Shown here: positions 41,701 through 48,944 of the stretch, piece after piece
How the letters are laid out: each line of letters begins with the position of its first letter
How positions within the stretch are numbered: position 1 is the first letter of the stretch
Assembly: GCF_022267315.1 (NCBI RefSeq)
Contig: NZ_JAIKLE010000008.1
Coordinates: 62,001-126,000, forward strand
Source: Maribellus maritimus
GTDB taxonomy: Bacteria > Bacteroidota > Bacteroidia > Bacteroidales > Prolixibacteraceae
Reading direction: 5' to 3'
DNA length: 64,000 nt
Notes under the pieces: model-generated
Databases searched by the model: none
What the model saw: only the letters and a program-made list of their open reading frames with translations
What the model was told of the DNA's origin: nothing
Translations under genes and position numbers: made by a program

Positions 41701-42125
41701 GTAACAGTTTTATTCTGTTGCTGAATATTAAACAAGTCTCCTCTTCCTGAATCCGAATTTTCACCTTTTGTTATTACAATATCTTTGTTTAAAACACGAT
41801 AGATTAAACCTGTTCCGTCCAGAACATTATCCAAAACTATATCAACTCTTTCGTTGACAAAAGACTCATTATAAATTTTGGTTGCCGGAAGGTGTTCGTT
41901 TTTATAAAAGAAATCGAAATCAGTTTGATTCTGAATATCCTGAAAAACCTCTTCTAGAGTAGCATTTTTTAAATCCAGGTTTACCCTCACGGCTTGCGAA
42001 TAAACACTGGCTGCAGTACTTAAAAAGGTTGCAAAAATTAAAATTAATGATAACCTCATAATAAGTAATAATTTTTTACATTTTCTTCCTAAAGGAAAAA
42101 AATACGTAATTGATTTTTTTTTCAT
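38730..42125 (-). CDS. SusC/RagA TonB-dependent glycan transporter with STN domain (locus 2)
   Basis: Outer-membrane importer of 1131 residues. It has a long N-terminal export region, an STN domain (about residues 50-120, VRVNLDLKNATLEEVFQDIQ), a carboxypeptidase-regulatory-like domain (KTVTGKIVDESGLPLPGVTV), a plug with VIVIGYGTARRQDFTGSVSS and a C-terminal barrel ending in YSIGAAISF. The STN domain pairs it with the FecR/sigma genes immediately upstream. Relative to the locus 1 SusC the plan is the same but the sequence is distinct. The 142-bp gap to FecR holds a plus-strand terminator, as in locus 1. Confidence 0.95.
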   Translation of the reverse strand: MKKKSITYFFPLGRKCKKLLLIMRLSLILIFATFLSTAASVYSQAVRVNLDLKNATLEEVFQDIQNQTDFDFFYKNEHLPATKIYNESFVNERVDIVLDNVLDGTGLIYRVLNKDIVITKGENSDSGRGDLFNIQQQNKTVTGKIVDESGLPLPGVTVAVKGTSGGTITNADGDYTLNNISDDAVLVFSFVGLQTQEISVSGRQNIDVTLIEQSLGLDEVIVIGYGTARRQDFTGSVSSIKMENSPVSNLPNLNALESLKGNISGLNIGASNSAGGQPSMIIRGQNSINGDNDPLIVLDGVIYMGSLSDINPNDIASYDILKDAVSAAVYGSRSANGVIAITTKRGSSSKPVITFNTSAGIQTWQNRPVMMKGEQWIEVVNARNQYPEGSTTWMKTGELENLAAGRETNWLDAVTQTGVVQDYQLSVSGAAKGLNYYLSSSYNDNKGVVLGDEFNRISILGKINTDITSWLKIGVDAGYSRRDYSGFAADIGTAQMMSPYGVMYRDDNGNLEKYPYTQSGVNPLWGVNDNTRDNMDILHSYRLNSYAVVEVPWVKGLNYRINYSLNLDQNRSGEFYYEDYFVAEGEGLYRYEPSVLVGFLSNANGNLFNSRRYSYVWDNIITYKNKFDKHSIEGTLVATRDFLRYEEINSTGSDFAANGSTTLGKWGLSKATVQKVNLDAYEQANIGYLGRASYSFADKYYVTGSYRRDGASVFGSENKWADFAAAGLAWRISKEDFMSGVTSLDELKLKVSWGQNGNQGIAPYTTLSQVANGSSGGIRYEFSDKPGIIYYGLIQSSLGNQSLGWESTESWNTGFESAWLKNRLYVDVDLYFSKTTDQIFERNIPVMTGFKTVFASMGQVNNAGIEMTVRSINMQRDNLNWTTQITFWKNKNKLVKLYGEDNDGDGVEDDDIANSLFIGKSLDAIYGYKQDGIVQEDDTEYISLTGAAPGAPKYVDTDGVDGITAEDRVILGYKKENFRLNMSNSVTYKNFEFYALLTGVFGGNNNYLLDNTQAYLTSGTGLFNANMTYKPYWTPENKSNVYPSAPFSGDGRFRGLQSRGFVRLQDITVSYTFSQQWMKDANINSLKVFLAAKNVFTITNWDGGDPETGATYMSNTFPVLSTYSIGAAISF

Positions 42126-42138
42126 AGTTTAGCTACGA

Positions 42139-42207
42139 TTTTAATTAATAAATCAAATTTTTAATAAGAATTTAAGCGGGGAATGTGTGGTGCGTTTCCC
42201 GTTTTTT
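42139..42207 (+). ncRNA. Predicted antisense RNA opposite the susC leader (locus 2)
   Basis: A plus-strand stem from CGGGGAA (42177-42183) and TTTCCCG (42195-42201) followed by six T (42202-42207) forms a terminator opposing the susC transcript. The box TAGTTTAG (42125-42132), one mismatch from TAnnTTTG, begins at the same base relative to the SusC start codon as the box in locus 1. No clear -33 element is visible. The predicted transcript is about 70 nt and overlaps the susC leader in antisense. Confidence 0.42.
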
Positions 42208-42267
42208 AGTTAATCAGAGTTTATGTTTCATTGGCAATTTATTTTTCAAAAGTTTTAGATTAAAATT

Positions 42268-43263
42268 TTATTGTTCAGTTATTGTTATTTCATCGGAATC
42301 AATCTCATAATCTATTGGTAACAACTGCTCTATTAACTCAAAATGTTGCTCCAAAGGTTTGTATCTTCGTAATACACCCGATATTCTTTCATTTTTTAAC
42401 TTTTCGGGGTAATCTATTCTTACGTCCCACCAACGTTCAACAATCTGAAAAATCTTACTCAAAGGTTCATTTCTAAATTCATACCTGCCTTCTTTCCAAG
42501 TAGTAAATATCTCAAGGTCGGCTTCGCCTATTCTCACCTTTGAGGTTTCAGTATTAAAACTTGATTGTTCTCCGGGGAGTAAATCATGAACGATATTCCC
42601 TGTAATAATTTTCACTTTCCCCTCCTCAAGTGTGGTTTCGATGATATGGCTTTCAGGATACTCACAAACATTAAATCGGGTTCCCACCACTTTTACTGTA
42701 TGACTTTTTGTTTTCACGTAAAAAGGCTTCTCCTCGTTGGCTTTAACTTCAAAATAGGCTTCGCCGGTGAGTTCAACTCTTCTGTTACTGGCATCGAAAC
42801 GGGAAGGAAAAGAAAGCTCTGAATCGGAATTTATCCAAACATGTGTACCATCAGCCAGGAAAACTTCTTTCAGCTGTCCTTTTGTAGCTTCAACCGTTTT
42901 CATTTCAACCGTTTTGTATATAAGCGATTGCTGTGCATACAAATACCTGCCAAACCATCCTAATCCCAGTGAGATTACTATAATGGCTGCAACTTTCAAA
43001 AAATCCGCTATTCCTGAAAACCGCAATTTTCGTGAAATAGTTCGTTCCTGAAGCGACAACCACTGGTCCAGTTCCAAATCATTCATCTGTTTTGTTCCCA
43101 ACTTAGCACTTTCCCAAATATCTTTTTCCTGAAACAAACGTTTACGGTTTCCTGGATCTTCTTTAATCCAGCTATAGAGCAATTTTTCGTCTTCAACAGA
43201 AGCTTGCCCCTGCACGAAACGTTGAATTACCAACTCAATATTTGAAAATTTTTGACTTTCCAT
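42268..43263 (-). CDS. FecR-family anti-sigma factor (locus 2)
   Basis: Inner-membrane anti-sigma regulator of 331 residues. The N-terminal cytoplasmic helices (QRFVQGQASVEDEKLLYSWI) contact the sigma factor. The transmembrane helix is near residues 88-110 (VAAIIVISLGLGWFGRYLYA). The periplasmic FecR part contains ATKGQLKEVFLADGTHVWIN and the DUF4974 end contains RNEPLSKIFQIVERWWDV. It lies 54 bp after the sigma factor gene and before susC, so the module is complete: sigma, anti-sigma, STN-containing SusC. Confidence 0.93.
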   Translation of the reverse strand: MESQKFSNIELVIQRFVQGQASVEDEKLLYSWIKEDPGNRKRLFQEKDIWESAKLGTKQMNDLELDQWLSLQERTISRKLRFSGIADFLKVAAIIVISLGLGWFGRYLYAQQSLIYKTVEMKTVEATKGQLKEVFLADGTHVWINSDSELSFPSRFDASNRRVELTGEAYFEVKANEEKPFYVKTKSHTVKVVGTRFNVCEYPESHIIETTLEEGKVKIITGNIVHDLLPGEQSSFNTETSKVRIGEADLEIFTTWKEGRYEFRNEPLSKIFQIVERWWDVRIDYPEKLKNERISGVLRRYKPLEQHFELIEQLLPIDYEIDSDEITITEQ

Positions 43264-43317
43264 TTTTAATACGAGTATTTACGGAGATAGAAACCCTACC
43301 TCCATATTTATTTATTT

Positions 43318-43905
43318 TTAAAATTTATTGAATAAAAGAATAAAGAGAATTGACAACATATCTTTAAATTCCTCTCTGAACAGCTGTAACGCTTTGGAAA
43401 TATGTTTTTCAACGGCTTTCACTGAAATATTAAAAACGTCGGCAATTTCTTTATTAGTGAGTCCTTCCCGGCGGCTTTTTTCGAATACCTGGCGACACTT
43501 TTCAGGCAACTGATCGATCACCTTTTCAATTCTGTCTTTTGTGGCAAACTCCAGAATACTTTTTTCGGATTGAGTATAATATAGCAACTCTTCCTGTTTT
43601 AACAGTAAACCAAAATTGTCATGATGTATTCTTTTTTTCTGTTCATTTTTTAAATATTTGAAGCACCGGTTTTTAACAATCGTAAAAAGATAGGCAGATA
43701 CTGAAGTTGTAATTTCTGTTTTTCTTCTATTTTGCCATAATTCATAAAAACAATCCTGAACAATATCTTTTGCCTGCTCTTCGTCGACAAATTTAGAGGC
43801 AAAAAGAAAAAGTGACTGAAAATATTTTTGAAACAAAATCCGGAAGGCTAAACGATCGCCGTTCTTTACTTTGTGAATGATAGTATTTTCAGCAAGGTTG
43901 TTCAT
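43318..43905 (-). CDS. ECF RNA polymerase sigma factor (locus 2)
   Basis: Sigma-70 family ECF factor of 195 residues. Region 2 covers KFVDEEQAKDIVQDCFYELW and region 4 covers DQLPEKCRQVFEKSRREGLT with the recognition helix NKEIADVFNISVKAVEKHIS. It is paired with the downstream FecR and expected to activate susC/susD of locus 2. The upstream gap of 190 bp contains the terminator of the preceding DUF6807 operon. Confidence 0.94.
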   Translation of the reverse strand: MNNLAENTIIHKVKNGDRLAFRILFQKYFQSLFLFASKFVDEEQAKDIVQDCFYELWQNRRKTEITTSVSAYLFTIVKNRCFKYLKNEQKKRIHHDNFGLLLKQEELLYYTQSEKSILEFATKDRIEKVIDQLPEKCRQVFEKSRREGLTNKEIADVFNISVKAVEKHISKALQLFREEFKDMLSILFILLFNKF

Positions 43906-43961
43906 GTTAAAAAGGCCGTTTAATCGAACCTCATTTTTTTAAAGATGAAATAGAATTAAAT

Positions 43962-44003
43962 GGTGAAAAAATTATGTAAAAGTAATATTTCGATTTTTAC
44001 ATA
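43962..44003 (-). terminator. Terminator of the MFS/UroD-like/DUF6807 operon
   Basis: TATGTAAAA (43973-43981) and TTTTACATA (43995-44003) pair over 9 bp, and on the minus strand a run of T follows the stem. It lies about 95 bp after the DUF6807 stop and upstream of the sigma gene. Confidence 0.55.
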
Positions 44004-44097
44004 AAATGAAAAGTAATAAATAACATAAAATTCTTTCCTGATTTAAATTCGAAAAGAGAGCTACCACTTATTTCTATAACTACCGTTAATTCACAGC

Positions 44098-45162
44098 TTA
44101 TTCAGAAGCAAATTCATCAGCAAGCTGATTTATTTTGTCAATTGACAATTGCTCTCCGGAATTAATAATAACCCGGTACCCGAAAGTTGACGACTGACCG
44201 GCCGGAATGAAAAAATCAAATGTTTCTGCACCGTTTGTAAAATCTTTCACACCAAAAGGATTTGCGGCAAACAATCCATAACCACGGGCATGCCAGTAAG
44301 TAGGATAGTTTGGGTTCTGAGGATGATCGCAGATGATTACAGAAATATTTTCACCATCTGTTTTGCCCTGTAATCTTACCCACCGGGCCCGGGTTCCCCA
44401 AACTTCCAAACCAGTTATCCCCTCGCTGCTTGTGTAATTACCTGTAATATTAATATTTAGTGTGTCTCTCGTCCTTGTTGTTGTTCCGTCTTCGTTGTAC
44501 AAAAGAATGCTTCCATTATCAGGCAACTCAAGCGAGCGTGCTACCCTGATTCCAAACATTCCCTCTTTCGTGTCCGGCATTTGAACGTCGTTTTCGCCGG
44601 CAGTTAACGTGGTCATCCTATCGATTATCCGATTTTCTCCCTGCGCAATAAAATGATATTTAGTCTTTTCAAGCAATATTTCTACTCCGGTGGTGTCTTG
44701 CCAGCTTTCTTCCGAAATAAAAGAACCTTCTCCTTTTCCTTCTTTTAGTTCACTGGTTTCGACGTGTTTTATAATTCCGCCATTCGGATTGGTGGTTCCC
44801 AAGCCCTGTGAACCATTTCCCCAGAAATCGAGACCATTCACATTTCCATACGTAAACCACATTCCTATCTGATGGGGATGATCGGCTCTTTCTCCTGCCC
44901 TTGGTTCAAGGGGAAATCCTCGGGTAACGTCGTAACAATCTGCTGTGAGAATAGGATAAAATACAGGTTTTGTTAAATTCTCTGACCAGCGAAATGTAGT
45001 CAGCAGTTGCTTATCAACCCATACTTCCAACGTTTTTGCATCTGCGTCTTTTTCAAAGGTAACACCCGGTTTTTCCGACTCATTTTGTTTTGCTGATTTA
45101 CTGTTACAGGAATACGCAAAAACGATAACAACGATGAATAAACAATATCTCATTTTTTCCAT
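44098..45162 (-). CDS. DUF6807 (PmoA-like) lipoprotein
   Basis: Exported protein of 354 residues with a lipoprotein signal (CLFIVVIVFAYSC). The central region contains KPVFYPILTADCYDVTRGFP, RADHPHQIGMWFTYGNVNG and a final NPFGVKDFTNG, FFIPAGQSSTFGYRVII, which identify the DUF6807 family, sometimes mislabelled methane oxygenase PmoA. The fold is probably a galactose-mutarotase-like beta-sandwich, and genes of this family are common in sugar loci. The biochemical role is unknown. It follows the UroD-like gene by 6 bp as the third gene of an MFS-UroD-DUF6807 operon. Confidence 0.75.
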   Translation of the reverse strand: MEKMRYCLFIVVIVFAYSCNSKSAKQNESEKPGVTFEKDADAKTLEVWVDKQLLTTFRWSENLTKPVFYPILTADCYDVTRGFPLEPRAGERADHPHQIGMWFTYGNVNGLDFWGNGSQGLGTTNPNGGIIKHVETSELKEGKGEGSFISEESWQDTTGVEILLEKTKYHFIAQGENRIIDRMTTLTAGENDVQMPDTKEGMFGIRVARSLELPDNGSILLYNEDGTTTRTRDTLNINITGNYTSSEGITGLEVWGTRARWVRLQGKTDGENISVIICDHPQNPNYPTYWHARGYGLFAANPFGVKDFTNGAETFDFFIPAGQSSTFGYRVIINSGEQLSIDKINQLADEFASE

Positions 45163-45168
45163 TTTTAA

Positions 45169-46326
45169 TTAATATTTACCAAACTCCTTCCAGGCAGAAT
45201 GCATTGCCATGATATTTTCAGGCGGGACTTCAGCCTGAATGTTATGCACTGCACTAAAAACAAAGCCTCCGCCAGGTGCAAGTGCATCAATATTTCTTTT
45301 TACATCATCTTTTACTTCCTGAATCAATCCCGAGGGCAAAACTTTTTGAGTATCGACACCGCCACCCCAAAAAACAATTTCTTGTCCAAAATCTTTTTTC
45401 AGTTGAAACGGTTCCATCCCGGCAGCTGTGACATGCACCGGATTCAGAATATCCACTCCCATTTCAATCAAATCGGGAATAATTGAACGCACATTTCCAC
45501 AAGAATGAAACATCAGTTTTACATGAGGCGCTTTCTTTTTTATTAACTTTAAAACCCGAATAAAATGTGGTTTGTAGTGCTCCCGAAAATGTTCGGGGCT
45601 GATGAGTTGCGATTGTTGTGTTCCATAATCATCACCTTCACCCACAATATCAACAACATCACCAACTTCATCCAGCAAAGCGTCCCAAAATTCAATTTTT
45701 AAATCAGCCAATTTTCCTACTAATTTATCAGAGTTTACCGGAAACAGAAACGGATCAACCATCGCATTTTCCATTCCCCGCACACGTTGATGCATTTCAA
45801 ATAGCCCGGCACAAAAACCTTTGGTTATAACAACTTTATCCAATTCCCGAATCTTTATTGCTTTTTCCCGCAACCCGGCAAACCGCTCTGAATTTGAAGG
45901 ACAGGGCCAGTTAAAATCCGCTACAATATCTTCTTCCTCAAAATTTACCTCTTTCATTGGATTTTTAACCAGCGAAAACCAATATCCGTTTTTTGGAAAG
46001 TGGTGAGTAAAGCTCCATTCATCAACATATTCAAAATATTTTCCACGATCATTTAATTTTGAATACACATCCCAATTGTGACTTGTAAGTGGAAAAACAC
46101 CGCGTGTGTCCACTCCCAGTTTATCCAGAATTTCTTCAGGAGGAACAACAATTTGCTGAATTACATCCGACCATTCCGGCGATGTTTCATCCTTTCCTAA
46201 ATATTTTCGCAAATTTTGACAGGCCGTATTTGTTATCCCCGTCCATGTAGTGCCTGCCAAATCAAATGGCACGTGGTCGGGTTCCTCGTGGTTTAAAGTT
46301 TTTAATATTCGTTCTCTTGAGTTCAT
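45169..46326 (-). CDS. Uroporphyrinogen-decarboxylase-like methyltransferase family protein
   Basis: A 385-residue cytosolic TIM-barrel protein of the UroD/MtaA/CmuA superfamily. The start MNSRERILKTLNHEEPDHVP is typical of the methyltransferase-like branch rather than haem-pathway HemE, and MFHSCGNVRSIIPDLIEMG carries the likely zinc-ligand cysteine. Characterised relatives transfer methyl groups to corrinoid or thiol acceptors. The gene overlaps the MFS gene by 4 bp, so it is translationally coupled to a predicted sugar-acid importer. A role in removing methyl groups from an imported sugar acid is conceivable but speculative. No corrinoid protein gene is adjacent. Confidence 0.75.
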   Translation of the reverse strand: MNSRERILKTLNHEEPDHVPFDLAGTTWTGITNTACQNLRKYLGKDETSPEWSDVIQQIVVPPEEILDKLGVDTRGVFPLTSHNWDVYSKLNDRGKYFEYVDEWSFTHHFPKNGYWFSLVKNPMKEVNFEEEDIVADFNWPCPSNSERFAGLREKAIKIRELDKVVITKGFCAGLFEMHQRVRGMENAMVDPFLFPVNSDKLVGKLADLKIEFWDALLDEVGDVVDIVGEGDDYGTQQSQLISPEHFREHYKPHFIRVLKLIKKKAPHVKLMFHSCGNVRSIIPDLIEMGVDILNPVHVTAAGMEPFQLKKDFGQEIVFWGGGVDTQKVLPSGLIQEVKDDVKRNIDALAPGGGFVFSAVHNIQAEVPPENIMAMHSAWKEFGKY

Positions 46327-47606
46327 TTCAGATTTGTTAAAGGTTCCATTTTAGGTGCCAGTATATGAATGACAGCGATTGCAATTAAATAACCAAATGA
46401 AGCCACGGCAAACGCTACTTTGTAACCATCGGTTCCGGATTCGTTTAAAACATATCCCACCAGCAAAGCCATAAGCATACCTCCCAAAGTACTAATGGTT
46501 GTGGCAAAACCCGTAACGGTTGCAACCACATTTTTTGGAAAAAGGTCGGAAGCAACGGTAAAAATATTTGCCGACCACGAACAGTGAGCTGCTGCCGCCA
46601 ATGCAATAAAACCAACACTCGCAACGATTGAAGAATAGTTTGGAACTGTCATAACCGGAAGAACCAGCAGTGCAGAACCAAACATGGTGATTTTCCTCGA
46701 AAAATTTATTGACTTTCCCTTTTTAATCAGTAAGGATGAGATTGCGCCGCCGGCAATTCCCCCCAAATCGGCAATAACATAAATGGTTACCAGTGGTAGT
46801 GCCAATTCCTTTAAATCAACTCCAAATTTAGAGTTTAAAAATTTGGCGCCCCAATACAGGTAAAACCACCAAACCGGGTCGGCAAATAATTTCCCGAGTG
46901 CTACTGCCCAGGTTTGCCGGTATTTTATTAATTGATACCAACTCATTTTTATTTTCCCTGAGTCGGTCTCTCCGTCTTTAATAAAATCAATTTCAGCCTG
47001 GTTTACATACCTGCTTTTTTCGGGAACCCGGTATAAAATCAACCAAAAAACCAACCAAAAAACACCGAGGAAACCAGACAAAATAAACACCCACTTCCAT
47101 GAGCCAAATTGGGCAATAATTAATGGTATTAAGATTGGAGCCAAAATAGCCCCCACATTTGAACCACCGTTAAAAAGTCCGGTTGCAAAAGCCCTTTCTT
47201 TTTTTGGAAACCATTCAGCTACCGTTTTTATAGCTGCCGGGAAATTACCTGCTTCACTCAAACCTAACCCTACACGGGCCATTGCAAATCCCAACCAAGT
47301 TCGGGCTGCGGAGTGTAACATACTGGCTATACTCCACAATCCAACCGCAAGGGTAAAGCCCCACCGTGTGCCAAGTCGGTCGATAACATAACCTGCCAAC
47401 AACGTACCGGCAGCATATGCAAACTGAAATGAAGAAACGATATAACCGTACTGTAATTCTGTCCAGCCAATTTCCTTTTCCAGTAAAGGAGCTAAAATTC
47501 CCATCAAAAACCGGTCGAAATAATTTACGGTGGTGGCGAAAAACAAAAGTGCAACAATTGCCCATCGAAAATTTGTTTTTCCCTTAGAACAAGCGGAATC
47601 AGTCAT
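46323..47606 (-). CDS. MFS transporter, hexuronate/anion:cation symporter type
   Basis: Inner-membrane importer of 427 residues with about twelve helices. The N-terminal TVNYFDRFLMGILAPLLEKE carries the N-Y-x-D-R motif typical of ExuT-like anion:cation symporters, and GYVIDRLGTRWGF is the loop 2-3 signature. SEAGNFPAAIKTVAEWFPKK is another family hallmark. Hexuronate or related sugar acid is the likely substrate. It is the first gene of its operon and its stop overlaps the UroD-like start. It complements the TRAP system at the left edge as a second acid-sugar importer. Confidence 0.87.
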   Translation of the reverse strand: MTDSACSKGKTNFRWAIVALLFFATTVNYFDRFLMGILAPLLEKEIGWTELQYGYIVSSFQFAYAAGTLLAGYVIDRLGTRWGFTLAVGLWSIASMLHSAARTWLGFAMARVGLGLSEAGNFPAAIKTVAEWFPKKERAFATGLFNGGSNVGAILAPILIPLIIAQFGSWKWVFILSGFLGVFWLVFWLILYRVPEKSRYVNQAEIDFIKDGETDSGKIKMSWYQLIKYRQTWAVALGKLFADPVWWFYLYWGAKFLNSKFGVDLKELALPLVTIYVIADLGGIAGGAISSLLIKKGKSINFSRKITMFGSALLVLPVMTVPNYSSIVASVGFIALAAAAHCSWSANIFTVASDLFPKNVVATVTGFATTISTLGGMLMALLVGYVLNESGTDGYKVAFAVASFGYLIAIAVIHILAPKMEPLTNLK

Positions 47607-48002
47607 TTAGTTTAGCTTTTGGTTGGTTGTTAAAAATAAGGAAATAAAACTGTATATACATCAATTTTACAAATAAACCAACGAGCATTGAAAACACACA
47701 GGGTTAGAGATCGCAAATAAAATTCAAAAAGAAATACTAGATATTTGCCCGGAAGGCCAACAACGGCAGTCTGAAATAACTACTTTCTCCAGTTTTCTAA
47801 CTTCATACTTTTTATTGAAACTCAAGTATCTGTAATGAAACCAATAAGGTTTAACCTCCAACTGAATAAAAACTACAAACTATTGATTTCATAATGGATT
47901 CCTGTAAAAAAAACTACTTTTGTGAACGAAAGCCAAAAGAATTGCAGCAACCGATGTAAGAACGTAAGAAAACGTTTGATAATAAATAATAAAAAACGTT
48001 TT
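47607..48002. other. Divergent gap between MFS and E2-like genes
   Basis: TACTTTTG (47915-47922) is a perfect -7 box on the plus strand for the E2-like gene; no good -33 element is seen. AAACGTTT-type elements occur near 47968 and 47993 just before the start codon. The part 47736-47754 (ATACTAGATATTTGCCCGG) resembles a section of repeat copies A and B. No gene is evident. Confidence 0.35.
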
Positions 48003-48809
48003 ATGGATTCACCACAAAATTTCAACACCAACTGGAGAAAAGTAGCTTCAACTATTTACAGAAAACCTGTTGATTCAAAAATATACGGCTCAGTGGAACT
48101 CGATGTTACTGAGCTAGAAAAATATATTTCTTCCAAAAGAAAAGAGGGAATCAAAATAACCTTAACACATGTTATTACACTTATTATTGGTCGTGCAATT
48201 AAGCTCGAAGTGCCGGAACTAAACACATTTGTAAAAAGAGGAAAAATTGTAAACCGACCGCAAATTGACGCGATGGTGAGCGTTTTGCTTCAGGGGGGGG
48301 AGATGGGCTCAGTAAAAATTGAAAATATAGACACGCTGAATATTACTGAGCTGTCAGAAGAAATAGCAAAAAAAATAAAAGCATCAAGAAAGGGGAATGA
48401 AAACAACACGATGCAATCCAAAGATTCTCTTTCAAAAATTCCCTGGCCATTCCGTTCCTGGGTATTCTATTTATACCGCCTTTTCACCATTCACTGGGGT
48501 TTTTCGTTTCCGGTAATTAAACTCTCTGCAAATAGTTTTGGCTCTTACGTTGTATCCAACATTGGGACCCTGGGGTTAGACAGCGGCTATGGAGCGCTGC
48601 TACCCTCTGCAAATGTTTCTATCGTAATGATTTTGGGTGGTGTAAACAAAAAACCGACTGTTGTTAACGATAAAATCGTTCCGCGAAAAATACTTTCTTT
48701 ATCTGCTACCCTTGACCACCGTGTAGTAGATGGCTCACACGGCGGAAAACTTTTCAGGGTTATTAAACAGATGATAAAAAATCCATATTTACTCGACGAA
48801 CATATTTAA
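48003..48809 (+). CDS. 2-oxoacid dehydrogenase E2 catalytic-domain protein without lipoyl domain
   Basis: A 268-residue acyltransferase-fold protein. It has the E2 catalytic core, including KIYGSVELDVTELEKYI, SFGSYVVSNIGTLGLDSGYG and the active-site ATLDHRVVDGSHGG with the histidine and aspartate of DHRxxxDG. It lacks the N-terminal lipoyl domain and the peripheral-subunit-binding domain expected of a working E2. It may therefore be a stand-alone acyltransferase related to chloramphenicol acetyltransferase or may borrow a lipoyl carrier. The start is the ATG at 48003; the frame extends upstream only to a GTG at 47922 inside the promoter box. It is monocistronic, upstream of lacI. Confidence 0.75.
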   Translation: MDSPQNFNTNWRKVASTIYRKPVDSKIYGSVELDVTELEKYISSKRKEGIKITLTHVITLIIGRAIKLEVPELNTFVKRGKIVNRPQIDAMVSVLLQGGEMGSVKIENIDTLNITELSEEIAKKIKASRKGNENNTMQSKDSLSKIPWPFRSWVFYLYRLFTIHWGFSFPVIKLSANSFGSYVVSNIGTLGLDSGYGALLPSANVSIVMILGGVNKKPTVVNDKIVPRKILSLSATLDHRVVDGSHGGKLFRVIKQMIKNPYLLDEHI

Positions 48810-48866
48810 TCTGTCGTCACGAATATCATCATAAAATGTTCTGAAACATTTTATAAAATATTTCTC

Positions 48867-48906
48867 CGTGTACGAACACGAAAAATCAAAAAAAACTGTA
48901 ATTTTG
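48867..48906 (+). promoter_or_regulatory. lacI promoter with palindromic operator
   Basis: CGTGTACGAACACG (48867-48880) matches the uxaE site at 5559-5572, with 20 identical bases in all. It lies at the expected -33 position of a perfect -7 box TAATTTTG (48899-48906). Binding there would block transcription of lacI and the genes after it, so autorepression is likely. The predicted transcription start is near 48914. Confidence 0.65.
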
Positions 48907-48944
48907 TAGCGCAAACTAATTAATCACCTATAAATCAAAATACT

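Noticed and set aside
47922-48002. Longer start (GTG at 47922) for the E2-like gene
   Set aside because: It lies at the end of a perfect -7 promoter box, so it would precede the transcript; the extra residues do not look like the family.
48293-48300. Run of eight G inside the E2-like gene
   Set aside because: Suspected phase-variable or error-prone site, but the frame is intact and the encoded LLQGGEMGSV fits the family, so nothing further is claimed.
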